From assembly GCA_037903355.1 (NCBI GenBank), contig JBAJFE010000026.1, positions 1,426,001-1,490,000 of the forward strand: 64,000 nt of DNA, given 5' to 3'. Made by a program: the position numbers and the translations under genes. Each line of letters begins with the position of its first letter. The first letter of the stretch is position 1. Below the pieces are notes generated by a model, which saw only the letters and a program-made list of their open reading frames with translations, did not search any database and had not been told where the DNA came from. The DNA is from Trichuris trichiura. Lineage: Eukaryota > Nematoda > Enoplea > Trichinellida > Trichuridae. This document shows positions 24,331 to 35,471 of the stretch, piece by piece.

Positions 24331-27300
24331 CAATACTATCCCGTAGCAATGCGCCTCAATGAAGAAACACGTCGAGACAAATATCATAGCCGTGAAAGGG
24401 CGCTCAAAATATGACGTCTTCACGAATGATCATCGTACAAATTGAAATTGCCAAAATCACTTCTTTCCTCGACAGCGATCAAACCTGCCTTTCAACGTTT
24501 CCATTTTTGGAATGCGAACGGTCCGATAGGTTGACGACCGTACACGGCAATAAGAGCGTTTTGACAACTTCGACTAACGCTGCTTTTTAAACCAATGGTA
24601 TATTCATTCCCACAAGCTGAAAACTGCGCAGCGTTTGCTCTGCCGCTTGGGGATTTCTGCTGTCATTTTCACTTATTAAATATGATTACACGTCACCGTC
24701 TTTCCTTCTGTAAACCGACAGCGCGCGGAGTGCAACATTTTTGGCAAAGCATTTTGACAATGAAACTATTGTAACTTAATTCAGCCATCAATAATGCTAC
24801 AAACCCATGAAAACTAATCAATCGCACGAGCAATGGAGTAATTGACCTCAGGAAATGGTGAATGAACAAAAGGTGAAATGTCGTCACTGAGATGTCCCAC
24901 CTTTTAAAAATGATCGCCAGCTGAGCTGTAAAACGTTGCATAAAGGAAAGGCAGCCATTGAAGCCTTGAAACGATTAAGTCAAACTGGTGGATAAGAGGA
25001 TTAAAGGAAAGACGTAAGAACAACAATGGCCCGCGCATGATGAATCAGACTTTATCCGCATTTTTCACGCACAACTTAACCACTATACGCATCGCTGGTT
25101 GGTCACCACCCATTCATTTTAAACATTCGATCAGGTCGCAATAACGCTGATGGATGGAAAATGACATCATAAAATATTGATTCGCAAATGGGTTACCGGA
25201 AAAATTTTCCCTCCGATTCAAGTGGAAATAAACTTGACTAATCAGGTGGCTTCCCAATCGGGACAAACGCTTATTAGCGCCAATGTCATTAGGACAATTA
25301 ATTCTATTCGATTTTGAAGAAAGAAGAAGCTGCGCATCATTTTGTTGAACTTTCCGTTTACCGTAGTTGCGAAGATACTGCATTTCCGCCTACGGCAACT
25401 ACTCATCCTAAGTGGTCGAAAAATACCATTGAAGTCATTTGCCTCAGAGGAAGAATGAAAGCTCACCGTCGCTTTATTTTCCAAATTACAACGCCGACAA
25501 TGTACAATCGCGTAGGCTGCCTACATGCCTCTGCTCTACTAATGAAACTTAAAAAAAGAAGCACTATCTTTGAAGCCGCTTATTCTATTAGCAAATTGGA
25601 AAACGGACAAGCTTTTTCAAAGAGAAGCTTGCGCTCCCCTCGTCGTCGCACTTAATAAAATATTCATTTGAATTTGGTGACGTCAGTTTTGCTGACAAAG
25701 TAAGGCTTACGACTTCAGCAAAGGTGAAAGAGCAAAGTAAAGACTATCATCAACGTTCGCTTTCTCCATGCAACAATAATGAGCCAATTGTCTGACTTAA
25801 TGCCTCGGCAAACTTTCTAAATATTAATCTCATTCATGTCAATTCCTATTTGCTTAATGAGGAAAGGAAGACAAGCTAATTACTTAAACTTTCTTCAAGA
25901 AAGCAGATCGTCGTGTCAACATGTCAAATGCGTCAGAGATAAACATAAGCACGTAAGCCTTTGCGCTATACTAATTGTATCTATTACGAAAGGCATTATT
26001 TGAAAAGCTCAGAATATGTTTTATTGACGAGTATCAATACGCATCGGACGGACTACAATAACAAATGATTTTTGACTTGCTGAAGTTAGCACAGTATTGA
26101 TACCCTCACCATTCCGATGGGAATTCAAACAGCGCGCGAGTTGGTTCTCGTGCTTAACCTCCTCCTTTTCCACTCACTAAAAGAGATCACTTACGTTGAA
26201 GGCAATTTCAACACGCGCCTTTGGTCAAAACAGAAATGCCAAGGCTTACTAAATATCTTTTTCTCAATTAAAAAACCTGCAAAACAAGCTAATCGCTTCA
26301 AGCTTTAGTTGCGACTTGCGGAGCTACTCATGAGAGAAACTTTCGCTGCAATAACAAGGGATGAAAAGTACTATTTCAAAAAATGCATTATGCAAATTTG
26401 AACGTATGGTGTCTTGGTACGAAACAATAATTTCAAATAAAGAGTTGGCTTTAATTGCGGAGTCCAAGATCCAACTTATAACCGCTGAAGACGAGTCTCG
26501 TTCGACCCGAAAGCTCCGGAGAAATAAACGCTTTGTCGATGGGAATTGGACTCCGTAATTAAAGCCAATTCATTATGCAAATTTAAGCAAAGTGCGCCAC
26601 CTACACGCAAGTTTAAAATTTGAAACACTGTACAATGTAACCTGAAAATATTTGAAACAACTATGCGATCTGATATTTACAGAAGCGAACAACTAATACT
26701 CTGAAGAACAAATTGGAAGTGGGTCAATTATATTTAGGCATTAGAAAATCTAAACTGCCACGTGCCAAAGGTCTGAGGAGCGAGGAATGCACAACTGAAT
26801 TTTTCTTTCTTTTTCTTTCCCTTCCGTCATTTCTTAAACACAACGCAAGCACTAAACGCACAATATATCTTTACGGGACCGTAAATCTTCATGGAATGTA
26901 AGGCATGCTTGCGGAAAGATTCCGTTAGAGCTTTATCGAAACCGCAGCTCTCAAGCGATAAACATTCACCTGTTGCCAGCGGCTGACGACGTATGAAAGC
27001 TTACCACTGGAAAGCTTCGGTTTTTAATAAAGTTCTAACGGGATCCCTTTTGTAAATGAACCATTGGATTCAATGCAAGCATGAAAATTCTCCTACAACA
27101 AATACATTACTTCGCACATACGTGCTCATCGACCTCTAAACAACCAAATACGATACGTCAGGTACGCTTAACATTATTCCGCTTTGAATTAACTGCTTTT
27201 GAAATAGCTATCAGTGCAACGAAATGAACTTACCTACGATTAGTAAATTACATATGCCCATAAAAATATGCGTACGAATTAAGCGACATTCCCGCTGGAC

Positions 27301-28217
27301 AATTCTTCGCGAGTAATAATGAAAAAACACACTTACCAGATACAGTAGATGGCGCTACACTTCATAGCGCGCGACGAGTAGTTTTTTCAAAGTAGTCAAT
27401 ACACACGACGAGACATTCCGTGAACGTGCTGCCATAGCGTATTACTTAGCTTATCGGAGCAAAGATTTCCTATTCATGTACCTATAAGTTTTCAAGATAC
27501 AAACAGAGAGCATTTATCACCTAAAAAAGACGGTAAACAAGTTGAGAAGCACATTGTTAAGAAAATGAAAAACAAACGCTTATTGGTTGTAGGAAATGAA
27601 CTTACAGTCTTAATGAAGTAGAAAAACAAGGCAACCTCTGTGAAGCAGATGATCTTTCGAACATTCTTTAAGTGGGCTGCAATAAAATTTATTGCCACAA
27701 TATAATAATAATAAAAATAGTAAATAAAGATTAATAATAATTAAAAATTAAACCCACTTATTGCTGGAAAAAATAAACAAAACATTTGTGAATACTCAAC
27801 TCGGAAGTCAGACCGTTTTGAGAACATCGTAAAGCCAAGTTCATTCAAAAGAAATTTATGACAACAACCTGCGCATACTTTACCGTAGGCTCACATATTA
27901 AACATGCGAAAACAGACTGATGCGCTTAATCTATTAGCGTTATTGTATTTCACTAATTCTACACGCGTAGTACGAATTTATGAAGCATTTTTAAGAAAAG
28001 CTGCACATACCAAGAAGAACGTCGACGTCATCGTTTGGATAGAGCAGCCAATGAATGATAAGGCAATCAATGAATTCAATTGGCGACTACTTTCATTCAT
28101 AATACCAACTTGCGTAGAAGTGGCCGCGCCTGATACAGCAAACTATTAATGTCGTCAAGATATGTTTGCTAGGAAGAAATTTACTAATCAAATCAAGGCT
28201 GTTTGCACGAAGCATCG
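24331..28217. other. Gene-poor region between GPCR copy 3 and TMEM208
   Basis: No gene is supported across 3.9 kb. The open frame at 25314-25655 (113 codons) has opposing frames on the other strand and no recognised domain. The notable element is the short inverted repeat with octamer-like flanks at 26385-26584. AT-rich tracts occur near 27700-27760. Confidence 0.45.
26385..26584. repeat. 23-bp inverted repeat flanked by direct ATTATGCAAATTT copies
   Basis: Left arm TTGGCTTTAATTGCGGAGTC (26445 onward, 23 bp with CAA) and right arm TTGGACTCCGTAATTAAAGC (26546-26568) are reverse complements with one mismatch, spaced by 78 bp. The pair is flanked by CATTATGCAAATTT in direct orientation at 26386-26399 and 26571-26584. 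The ATGCAAAT core equals the POU-factor octamer. It could be a small mobile element with flanking duplications or a regulatory module. Confidence 0.65.
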
Positions 28218-28733
28218 TCAACGCAAACGAAGAAGCTTCCTTTGGTTTTTCAATCGCTTCTTCTCGAGCTTGTCGGTTTCTTCTCCGGGAGCGAAAAACC
28301 ATGGCATCAGTACAGTTACCCAAACCTTGTAAGCTGTATACAATGGAGCCACAATGTACAATATCCAGAATTTGCGATAAATAATGGCCAAGATTTGAAT
28401 GATCGTTGAAAAGATTATAACATCCTTGCAATATTCGCCCACGCCGCCTTCCATATTCAAGTCAATGCCACTGTACAACAAGTCGCCAGACTCCGAATAG
28501 GAAGTCTTCGCCATAGAGCGCAAACAATACAAGGCGGCAAACTGCGCAATTGTCGAAACGGCAAAAAGGATCCAGGACATTGAGAAACAAGGTATATCGC
28601 CGGACCATAAGTACCGGAAGCAAAAATGAACACCAAAACCGAACAATGTCATCAAGAAATAGAACTTCAACGTGCTTGCATTCTCCTCGACAATCTGCTT
28701 TTGTCCTTTCGTCAACTGTTTGCCTTTAGCCAT
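28218..28733 (-). CDS. TMEM208: Transmembrane protein 208
   Basis: A single exon of 171 residues, against about 173 in the human protein. It opens MAKGKQLTKGQKQIVEENAS, followed by TLKFYFLMT, matching the conserved N-terminal KxxKGxKQIxEEN..TLKFY block. Later it has the family's acidic loop GIDLNMEGGVGEYCKDVI, then hydrophobic segments and VTVLMPWFFAPGEE, and ends in a basic Lys/Arg tail. TMEM208 (the Snd2-family protein) is an ER membrane protein. It is implicated in SRP-independent insertion of membrane proteins and in ER stress and autophagy control. Start ATG 28733; the gene appears complete and intronless here. Confidence 0.93.
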   Translation of the reverse strand: MAKGKQLTKGQKQIVEENASTLKFYFLMTLFGFGVHFCFRYLWSGDIPCFSMSWILFAVSTIAQFAALYCLRSMAKTSYSESGDLLYSGIDLNMEGGVGEYCKDVIIFSTIIQILAIIYRKFWILYIVAPLYTAYKVWVTVLMPWFFAPGEETDKLEKKRLKNQRKLLRLR

Positions 28734-30532
28734 TGTTGCCTTAAAAATTCGATCCTCTTCTTTGAATGCAGGTTCGGGAACAGTAAGTCACTCGCCAAAT
28801 AAAGCCTAAACATTTATCGATTAAGTAGAGTTGAAAATCTGATGGAAAAAACTCGCGTAGGTCATCAGCTTTGCTGAATAGGATCTACACCTGACTTGCT
28901 TCCCCGCAGGCAATTGTTATACTAATGTTAAGCTCTGCGATGTCGCGCTGGCTGAACGATGCACTCTTTACGCAGACAAAATATCGATGTGTAGTGCACC
29001 AAAAATCAATTAAAACAGTTCAGTGTTCGTTTTTTCGAAAGAATTCTAGCAGGAAATCGGTTAAACATTAAGGTCAACCCCAAACTTGCGCAAATAAGAA
29101 TAAAAGCTACAACAAAAGCGGAAGGAAAAGAAACCATGTGAGCGGAGAAAAAAGCTTACGCGCTTTTAAACTTATTTAAGGGTGCATGCCAGCAACTAAC
29201 AACAAATATCCAAACAACGAAACAACGAAGAAAATTCGTGGCGGTCAAAATCCTACAATACAAAATGATGCGCAGGTAATATCATAAGACAATCGCAAAG
29301 TTACCATTATCTGCTACAAAAACAAGCAGAGAAACGCCGCGTAGAAATGTTTACATCCATATTTTGGGCTGCTTTGGTTATTTTGCATAATTAGAAGAAG
29401 AAAACACGGTTTTCAACCGACTCGCTAATCTACTTACTAAAGAAGCCATATCAAGTACTGAACTCTTTAGCAACCGTCTTAACGCCAAAGATAAGTTAAA
29501 ACGAGTGACAAAGGCTTTAAAAAAAGAAGGATCCCACCTGAGATGTAAAAACTTGATTTAATCAAAAAATCAGATTACATTATTGTATGCTTTCGTGTAT
29601 ACTATATTTAGCTAACAAAACATTACTGAAATTTGTCACTTTTTGATCAGCAGTTGCTACAGCATTTCACAGTGGCAAAGTGAACCCACCTTGTACAAGT
29701 TGCTCTGTTGCTATGCATAGCATGCAGAAGGAGAATTTTTTAGCTTTGCGCAGAGGCGATACCGTAACCAGTGAGGTTCTACCGAGGTGCGGTTATTGCT
29801 GGTTGAAAACTTTAGCCAATTCCCCGCCATGAGAATCTGAAAAATGGTTCTCATCGGCAATTTTTGAGAGCCCGCCAGGGCTAACAATTTTATCGCAAAA
29901 ATCAACAATAACCTTATTCGGTTAACTAAGTATTTGAATTTGACTATTGTATGAGCGTTATTCTTAAGGGATACCGTCTTTTAAGGAACCTGTCAACTGC
30001 ACTCGAACAAAAATCACATAAAGTGCTGTGATTCATGTACGTTGGGAGCAGTAGTTGAGCATAGAGTAAAAATAATTTTTTTAGCATATATTTTTAGAAA
30101 GCAAGCTTTGTACTTTTGTTTTACAGCTTGGCCACAACGAAATCACTTGACAGATCTTTAATTTGCTTTTTTCGTTATCTTCTTACAAAAATCTATCGCA
30201 GTAGAACCATTCATTAAACGATCGGAGGTAGCTGAACCGCATCCGCTAATTTGTGAAATTTAAAGCGCCATAAACAGAAAATCAGCGCACAGTCCCAACG
30301 TCTCCTTTGTCCGGAAGAAACAGATTGAAGCTACACAGTAAAAACTACAGTAATTACCTGCAAACTCTTATAACTACAGTAACTACTTGCGTATCATTTA
30401 CTGAAAAGTAAGTAAAACAACTTTGGACTTGCGCGCATCTAATTGTCCGTAATAATAAGTACTAGAAAAACAGCACGGCAACTGTTTAAATTAAATAATA
30501 AATGAGTAGGCTGACCGCGCAACAAATATTAC
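28734..30532. other. Intergenic region between TMEM208 and the TWSG1-like gene
   Basis: No supportable gene. It is AT-rich, with short random open frames only. It should contain the TMEM208 promoter (adjacent to 28733) and the 3' end region of the TWSG1-like gene. Confidence 0.5.
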
Positions 30533-31228
30533 TCAAAGCTCGTCTGCAACTGGTAAATTCACGATATTCTGCTGAAGTTCCTCGAGTTCACCGCACTCTT
30601 CGCACAGACCTTCCCGTATACCGAAATCAATGCAGCTTTGGCCAACGCATTCGCAACAACCCGTGTGAAACCATCGGTAAGAGGATGCACCCAAACTGGC
30701 GCAGGCACTGCGACACTTCTCGACGGAAAGGCACTGCTTCAGAAAGGCAACCGTACAGTTCAACTTGGTTAAGCTTTGCAACTCTTCCTGACGATGCTCG
30801 ACGCCGAATTTGTAAAAAAAGCCGGGCTCCAAAGATGGATACGTTTTCACTGTCCATTTTGCGTCCGGCGATAACGGCTCCGTTGTAACCAGTTCGAACA
30901 GGTTGATTTGATCTTCGGCGGGACTCAGCGATTCAACATAGCTACGCATAGCCATACGAGGATCGACAGGCACCTCGGCTCGGCACAATCCTACGCAGGA
31001 GCAACAATCGGAAAAAAGCTCACCCAAACAATGGAAGCAATCTTTGCAGCAGGAACAATTCTTGCCAGCCAAATCTGCCGGTGTCATGGAGCAATTGCAG
31101 CTTTTTATCAGCATACATTTTGATACGCGAGGACCGCAAACCGCCTCGCTGCAAGACGATGCGGTTGGGAAGAAGAACCCAAAAAGGCAAATAAACCCAA
31201 TGCAAGCGAACGCCAAAAACGTGTTCAT
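30533..31228 (-). CDS. TWSG1: Twisted gastrulation homolog (BMP-binding secreted protein)
   Basis: 231 residues from ATG 31228, which begins MNTFLAFACIGFICLFGFFF, a signal peptide. The open frame continues 50 codons upstream, but a GTAAGT donor at about 31336 suggests that part is a 5' exon/intron. The N-terminal Cys-rich domain reads SEAVCGPRVSKCMLIKSCNC, then NCSCCKDCFHCLGELFSDCC and CVGLC. The C-terminal domain reads CLSVEKCRSACASLGASSYR, then WFHTGCCECVGQSCIDFG. This order and Cys spacing match vertebrate TWSG1/Drosophila Tsg (about 220-250 residues). Family members bind BMPs and Chordin/Sog in the extracellular space. The sequon NCS is present at the usual glycosylation region. No intron interrupts the coding part. 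It is transcribed divergently from NOL10. Confidence 0.93.
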   Translation of the reverse strand: MNTFLAFACIGFICLFGFFFPTASSCSEAVCGPRVSKCMLIKSCNCSMTPADLAGKNCSCCKDCFHCLGELFSDCCSCVGLCRAEVPVDPRMAMRSYVESLSPAEDQINLFELVTTEPLSPDAKWTVKTYPSLEPGFFYKFGVEHRQEELQSLTKLNCTVAFLKQCLSVEKCRSACASLGASSYRWFHTGCCECVGQSCIDFGIREGLCEECGELEELQQNIVNLPVADEL

Positions 31229-31590
31229 ACTACTAGTCGCAATGCAGTCCAACGGAAAATGCCATTTCGGTCTTCGCTGGCTTAGGAATTTAAAAACAGC
31301 CTTGCCAACTACAGTATGGTGTAAAAAAAAACTTACATTGACGTGCGTGCTTTTCGCTTCGGTCAGATTTTGTTGCATGCACGCAAAACTAACAATTTGC
31401 TAACGCCGGCATCCCTTCCGAGATGTTAATTCCATTTTTCTGCAGCTTAACTTGTATGAAATGCCTTTTGTTCTAACCTGCGCATTATTTAGCTTACTGT
31501 GTACTAGTTCCGCTGGGCGAACCGTTTGGCAAAAGTTTGTACGTTCCCTACGACAACAAATTCTTTTCCGAGTTTACTCTCTTCAAAACA
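31229..31590. promoter_or_regulatory. Bidirectional spacer between TWSG1-like gene and NOL10
   Basis: 362 bp separate the two divergent start codons. A GTAAGT donor-like site on the minus strand (near 31336) suggests a 5' untranslated exon of the TWSG1-like gene lies inside. The plus strand shows an open frame from 31452 that is not homologous to NOL10. Shared promoter function is inferred from position only. Confidence 0.5.
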
Positions 31591-34400
31591 ATGCTCGTTA
31601 CGTACCCGAACGATGTCAGGATTTACAATCTAAGCGCTGGAAAAACGCTTCCCGACTTAAGTTGATAAATCAAAATTTCTGTTGCTATTTTTGAAATTTT
31701 TAGTGGTTATCCGAGCGAAAAAAACGCCGCTTATTGAAGAAGAATTTAGGTAGCTTCGAAGCTTAAAACTTTGTGCTATATCTTTCAGCCTTAATGCTAC
31801 CTGCAGATTTACGGCGGCGGATCGAATTGATCCAAGATTTTGCAATGCCCGATGCTAGTCATGCTGTCGTAGCGTCTGCCGATCGAAACTACATATACGC
31901 AGCCGGTAAGCAATGCTATACTCTAGCGTAGTCTGATGCAAACTTTTAAAGGGACCTATAAGCCGCGCATACGTTGCTACGATGTGCGAGACTTGTCTAT
32001 GAAATTTGAACGTTGTATAGATTCTGATGTAATCAAAATGAAAATCCTAAGCGAAGGTTTCGAAAAAGTAGTAATGTTGGAAGAACACCGTTGGTTGGAG
32101 TTCCACGTGCAAGATGGTCACTATTTTAAAACGCGTATTCCAAAGTTCGGACGAGATTTCGCCTATATCGAGTCCAAGTGTGAACTATACGCGGTGGGCG
32201 CTAGGTAGACAATGTGGCAATTGTCTTTTCAGCATTTATTTCGCTCCTCCCTTCTAGTCCTGATATCTACCGTTTAAATCTTGAGTTGGGACAATTTATG
32301 CCTTCTTTGGTAACTTCTGGATCGCAGCTTCTTTCCTGCGATGTCAGCACGGAACATTCTCTGTTTGTCTGTGGAACCGACGAGGTAACATTGCTTCTCG
32401 TCTATTTCTTATTCAACAATTCATTGCTCCTACACAGGGTAATGTAGAAGCGTGGGATCCTCGAGCAAAAGGGCGAATTGCCATATTGGATAGTTTGTCT
32501 TCGCTTGGCAGTCAACTGTAAAGTTTGTGTACCGTTTTCAAGACTTTCTCCAACACTGTAACGCATTAAGGGGGACCAAATTTGGTATTTCATGCTTGAA
32601 GTTCAAAGATGCTCTCCACTTAGCCGTGGGCACGGAAGGCGGTCACGTTTTACTTTACGACATCCGCTCTACTCGTCCTTACGTAACCAAAGATAATATG
32701 TACGGTTTGCCTATAAAGGCTGTAGACTTTATTCGCGACCCGGAAGTGGTATTGTCCATGGATACAAAGATTTTAAAAATATGGCATGAAGCTACCGCCA
32801 AACCGTACACGTCCATCGAACCCAACGTACGATTGAATGACCTTTGCCTGGTGCCCGATTCGGGGCTTCTATTTATGGCTAATGACAAGCAGAAAATTTT
32901 AACTTACTACATACCTAATTTGGGACCCGCGCCTCGATGGTGCGCCTTTTTGGACAACATAACGGAAGAGCTCGAAGAGACAACGCAAGCTGAAGGTATG
33001 CATTGCCTTAGTAGTCCTTTCTACTTGCGACAGTGCCTATACATATTTTACAGTGTTCGATGACTACAAGTTCGTTACGGTTCGAGACTTGGACATGTTA
33101 GGTTTGTCTAATCTGATTGGTACAAGTCTGCTGCGCGCTTATATGCACGGGTATTTTATTGACGCGCGGCTGTACAACAAGGTAGGATAGGTCATTTTTT
33201 TTCCTCTCGATGTGTTGATTCCACTTTTCCAGGCAAAGGAAGCCGTCAACCCGTTCGCCTATGACGAGTATCGTAGGCAAAAAGTGCGAGAAAAGTTGGA
33301 CGAAGAGCGTAAGAATCGAGTTAAATTAAATGTACGCAAGTTCATTTTCATTGTCTTGTCTTCAATATCTCTCTCGTGTAGAAATTGCCGGCGGTAAACA
33401 AGGAGCTTGCCGAGCGTCTAATTGTTGAGCAAGGCGACAGTGGCAGAAAGAAAAAGAAACTATCGAAAAAGTCCCAATTGAAGAGTGCCGACGAGGGCAA
33501 CCTTTTGACGGACAGCCGTTTCAAGGCGCTGTTCGAGAAAAGCGACTTCCAAATTGATCCCAGCAGCGAAGAGTACAAATTGCTTAACCCGGCGGTGGCG
33601 AGGTTGCAAAACGCTAAGCGCGAAAAAATGCGAAGACTAAAGGAGAAAGCTGAAGAGCAGCGTCAAGTAGGCCTCGTACCTGACTATACTTTATTTTTAA
33701 ATTTTCTTTCTCTGCTCCAAGGATCGTCTCGAGCGAGAGAGCGGCTATGGTCTGGCCGACGATGAAAAACATTCAGACAATTCAAGCGTTGAGGATGATA
33801 GCAGTACCTCCTCGGAAGAAGACGTTGAATTTGTCAAGGTAAACATGCGAACATGTTACGCAGATATTGTATGTTTTATTGTCAGTCAATCAAGAAGACT
33901 TATCGCGAAATGCGAAGAAGCAGTCAAAGAGCAAGCGAAGAAAGAAGTGACGAAGAGAGCGAAGAAAGCGATAATCGACTCGGCGTTGTTGAACTTCCCG
34001 ATTCAAGAGAATCTTTTGATTGGAGTAGAGATGCGTCGACTAAGCAAAAGCACGATGATCGCAGGTATAGTTTTTTTTCTAATTATTTTCATTGCCTACG
34101 TTGCTCGCATGTTTACGCTTTAGCTTGCCTATGGAAGAACGAATCTTGTTGGAGTCCGCTACCAATGACGGTTGCGTGATTAGAGCTCAGGGTAGAGAAA
34201 TGGTTATACAATTGGGCAAAGTGAGCATATGCAAAGGTTATCTGCGTCCTTTGGCGCTACGGGAACACTTTTGTTTTCAGGAAAAAGCGGAGGAACGCGA
34301 AAGACAGAGGGAAGCCCATCTACAAGAACGAAAGCAAGCAAGAAGGTCAATAACATCATTGAAAGGCCCAAAAAAGCAAACGATGAAAGGGCTGCGCTAA
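31591..34400 (+). CDS. NOL10: Nucleolar protein 10 (NOL10/Enp2 family)
   Basis: A multi-exon gene (about 13 exons, introns mostly 45-75 bp) from ATG 31591 ([20 protein letters not shown]) to TAA 34398-34400. Conserved blocks in order: [184 protein letters not shown] and [21 protein letters not shown] charged tail follows. The N-terminus forms a WD40 propeller. Yeast Enp2 works in small-subunit ribosome biogenesis in the nucleolus. Odd: the exon 1/exon 2 junction (about 31660 to 31704) has no phase-compatible GT donor, and the last coding segment is duplicated just downstream. Confidence 0.93.
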
Positions 34401-34473
34401 GTTAAAGCGAGTCCATCAATAACATCATTGAAAGGCCCAAAAAAGCAAACGATGAAAGGGCTGCGCTAAGTTA
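34347..34473 (+). repeat. Tandem duplication of the NOL10 3' coding end
   Basis: A 58-bp stretch (34347-34404) that includes the last 17 codons and stop of NOL10 is repeated without change at 34416-34473. The repeat period is 69 bp. Both copies contain GATGAAAGGGCTGCGCTAAG. The second copy lies in the 3' untranslated region, so the protein is unaffected. Confidence 0.9.
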
Positions 34474-35471
34474 TCTGCTGCGACATGTTCATAAATTATA
34501 ATGTAATATTTGGTCTTTACACCTTGGCAGTTTGCCAGCTCAAATGAAGCACACCCTTGGTGCGTTACGCTCATTGCTTATTGTAAAGAATGATAAGGCT
34601 TGACTTAGCGACTGTTAAATATAAGTCATTCATTTCATAATGAGATGCAGCTGTTGACTTTAGCCTAAGTGATTTCTGTAAATTTTCCCAAAAGCGCTAT
34701 AGATTGATTTGGCGGAACTTTTGGGAAGAAATCCCGCTTTGTCACTAGGGAAACTAATAAAACGCAACTAAGGTCTTATTTTTTTTTTACGAACTGAACC
34801 AGTCTACAAAAATGCTTATATATTTACAAAGAAATCTCTTTTAATAAGGCTTAGATTTTTAGTCTTGTATTCCCGCTATTCTACCGTTGATCTTTCGTGA
34901 TGCTCATGTTCAGATTTTATCGTAGCCGGCAGGCATGTTTTCTCTTCGGTCGTTCTGTTCTGCCCTGCCGTCCGCTTAAGCTTAAAAGTAAGAGCTACCT
35001 TTTGGCTTAGTTAAAAACAGCATGCTTGCTTGATTGGCGAACGAACGCGCGCTGAACAACGACGAAAAGCAATCGAACATGAGCATCACTAAAGGTGTAC
35101 GGTAGAGTTTGAAGAAATGACTCAAGCATTCAAACAATTGTTTTTTCTGCCCTAGCCAAATGAAACAAAAACTTCTCAAACGATATATTCTTACGCTGTA
35201 GATAGAGCGGTGTCTGAACGTCAGCTTGCTATTGCTCTAAATTTTAATTATAACTGCTCTGGATAAAGTTTTTTTATGGCGAAATTTGTCGGATGTTAAC
35301 AGGCGGTTTTGTTTTTCGATGCTTCAAATAAAGCTGCTTGTTTAAAGCAGCAAATGTAGCGGCTAGGAAAATAAATGCGTTCTTTAAAACGTATCGCCTT
35401 AGAAGGACGCTTGCTTTCCTCGGCGTCTATGTTGCGGCCACGTACGACCACGTGCTATATCACCATTCCCA
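34401..35471. other. Intergenic region between NOL10 and the F-box gene
   Basis: Apart from the duplicated NOL10 tail, nothing gene-like is seen. T-rich tracts near 34780 and 35265 may relate to 3' processing or promoter function. An open frame from 35375 on the plus strand overlaps the F-box gene in another frame and is a shadow. Confidence 0.5.

Noticed and set aside
25314..25655. 113-codon open frame
   Set aside because: Opposed by open frames on the other strand, and its composition is unlike a structured protein; no family recognised.
31229..31378. 50-residue N-terminal extension of the TWSG1-like protein
   Set aside because: It precedes a clean signal peptide and contains a GTAAGT donor, so it is more likely a 5' exon and intron.
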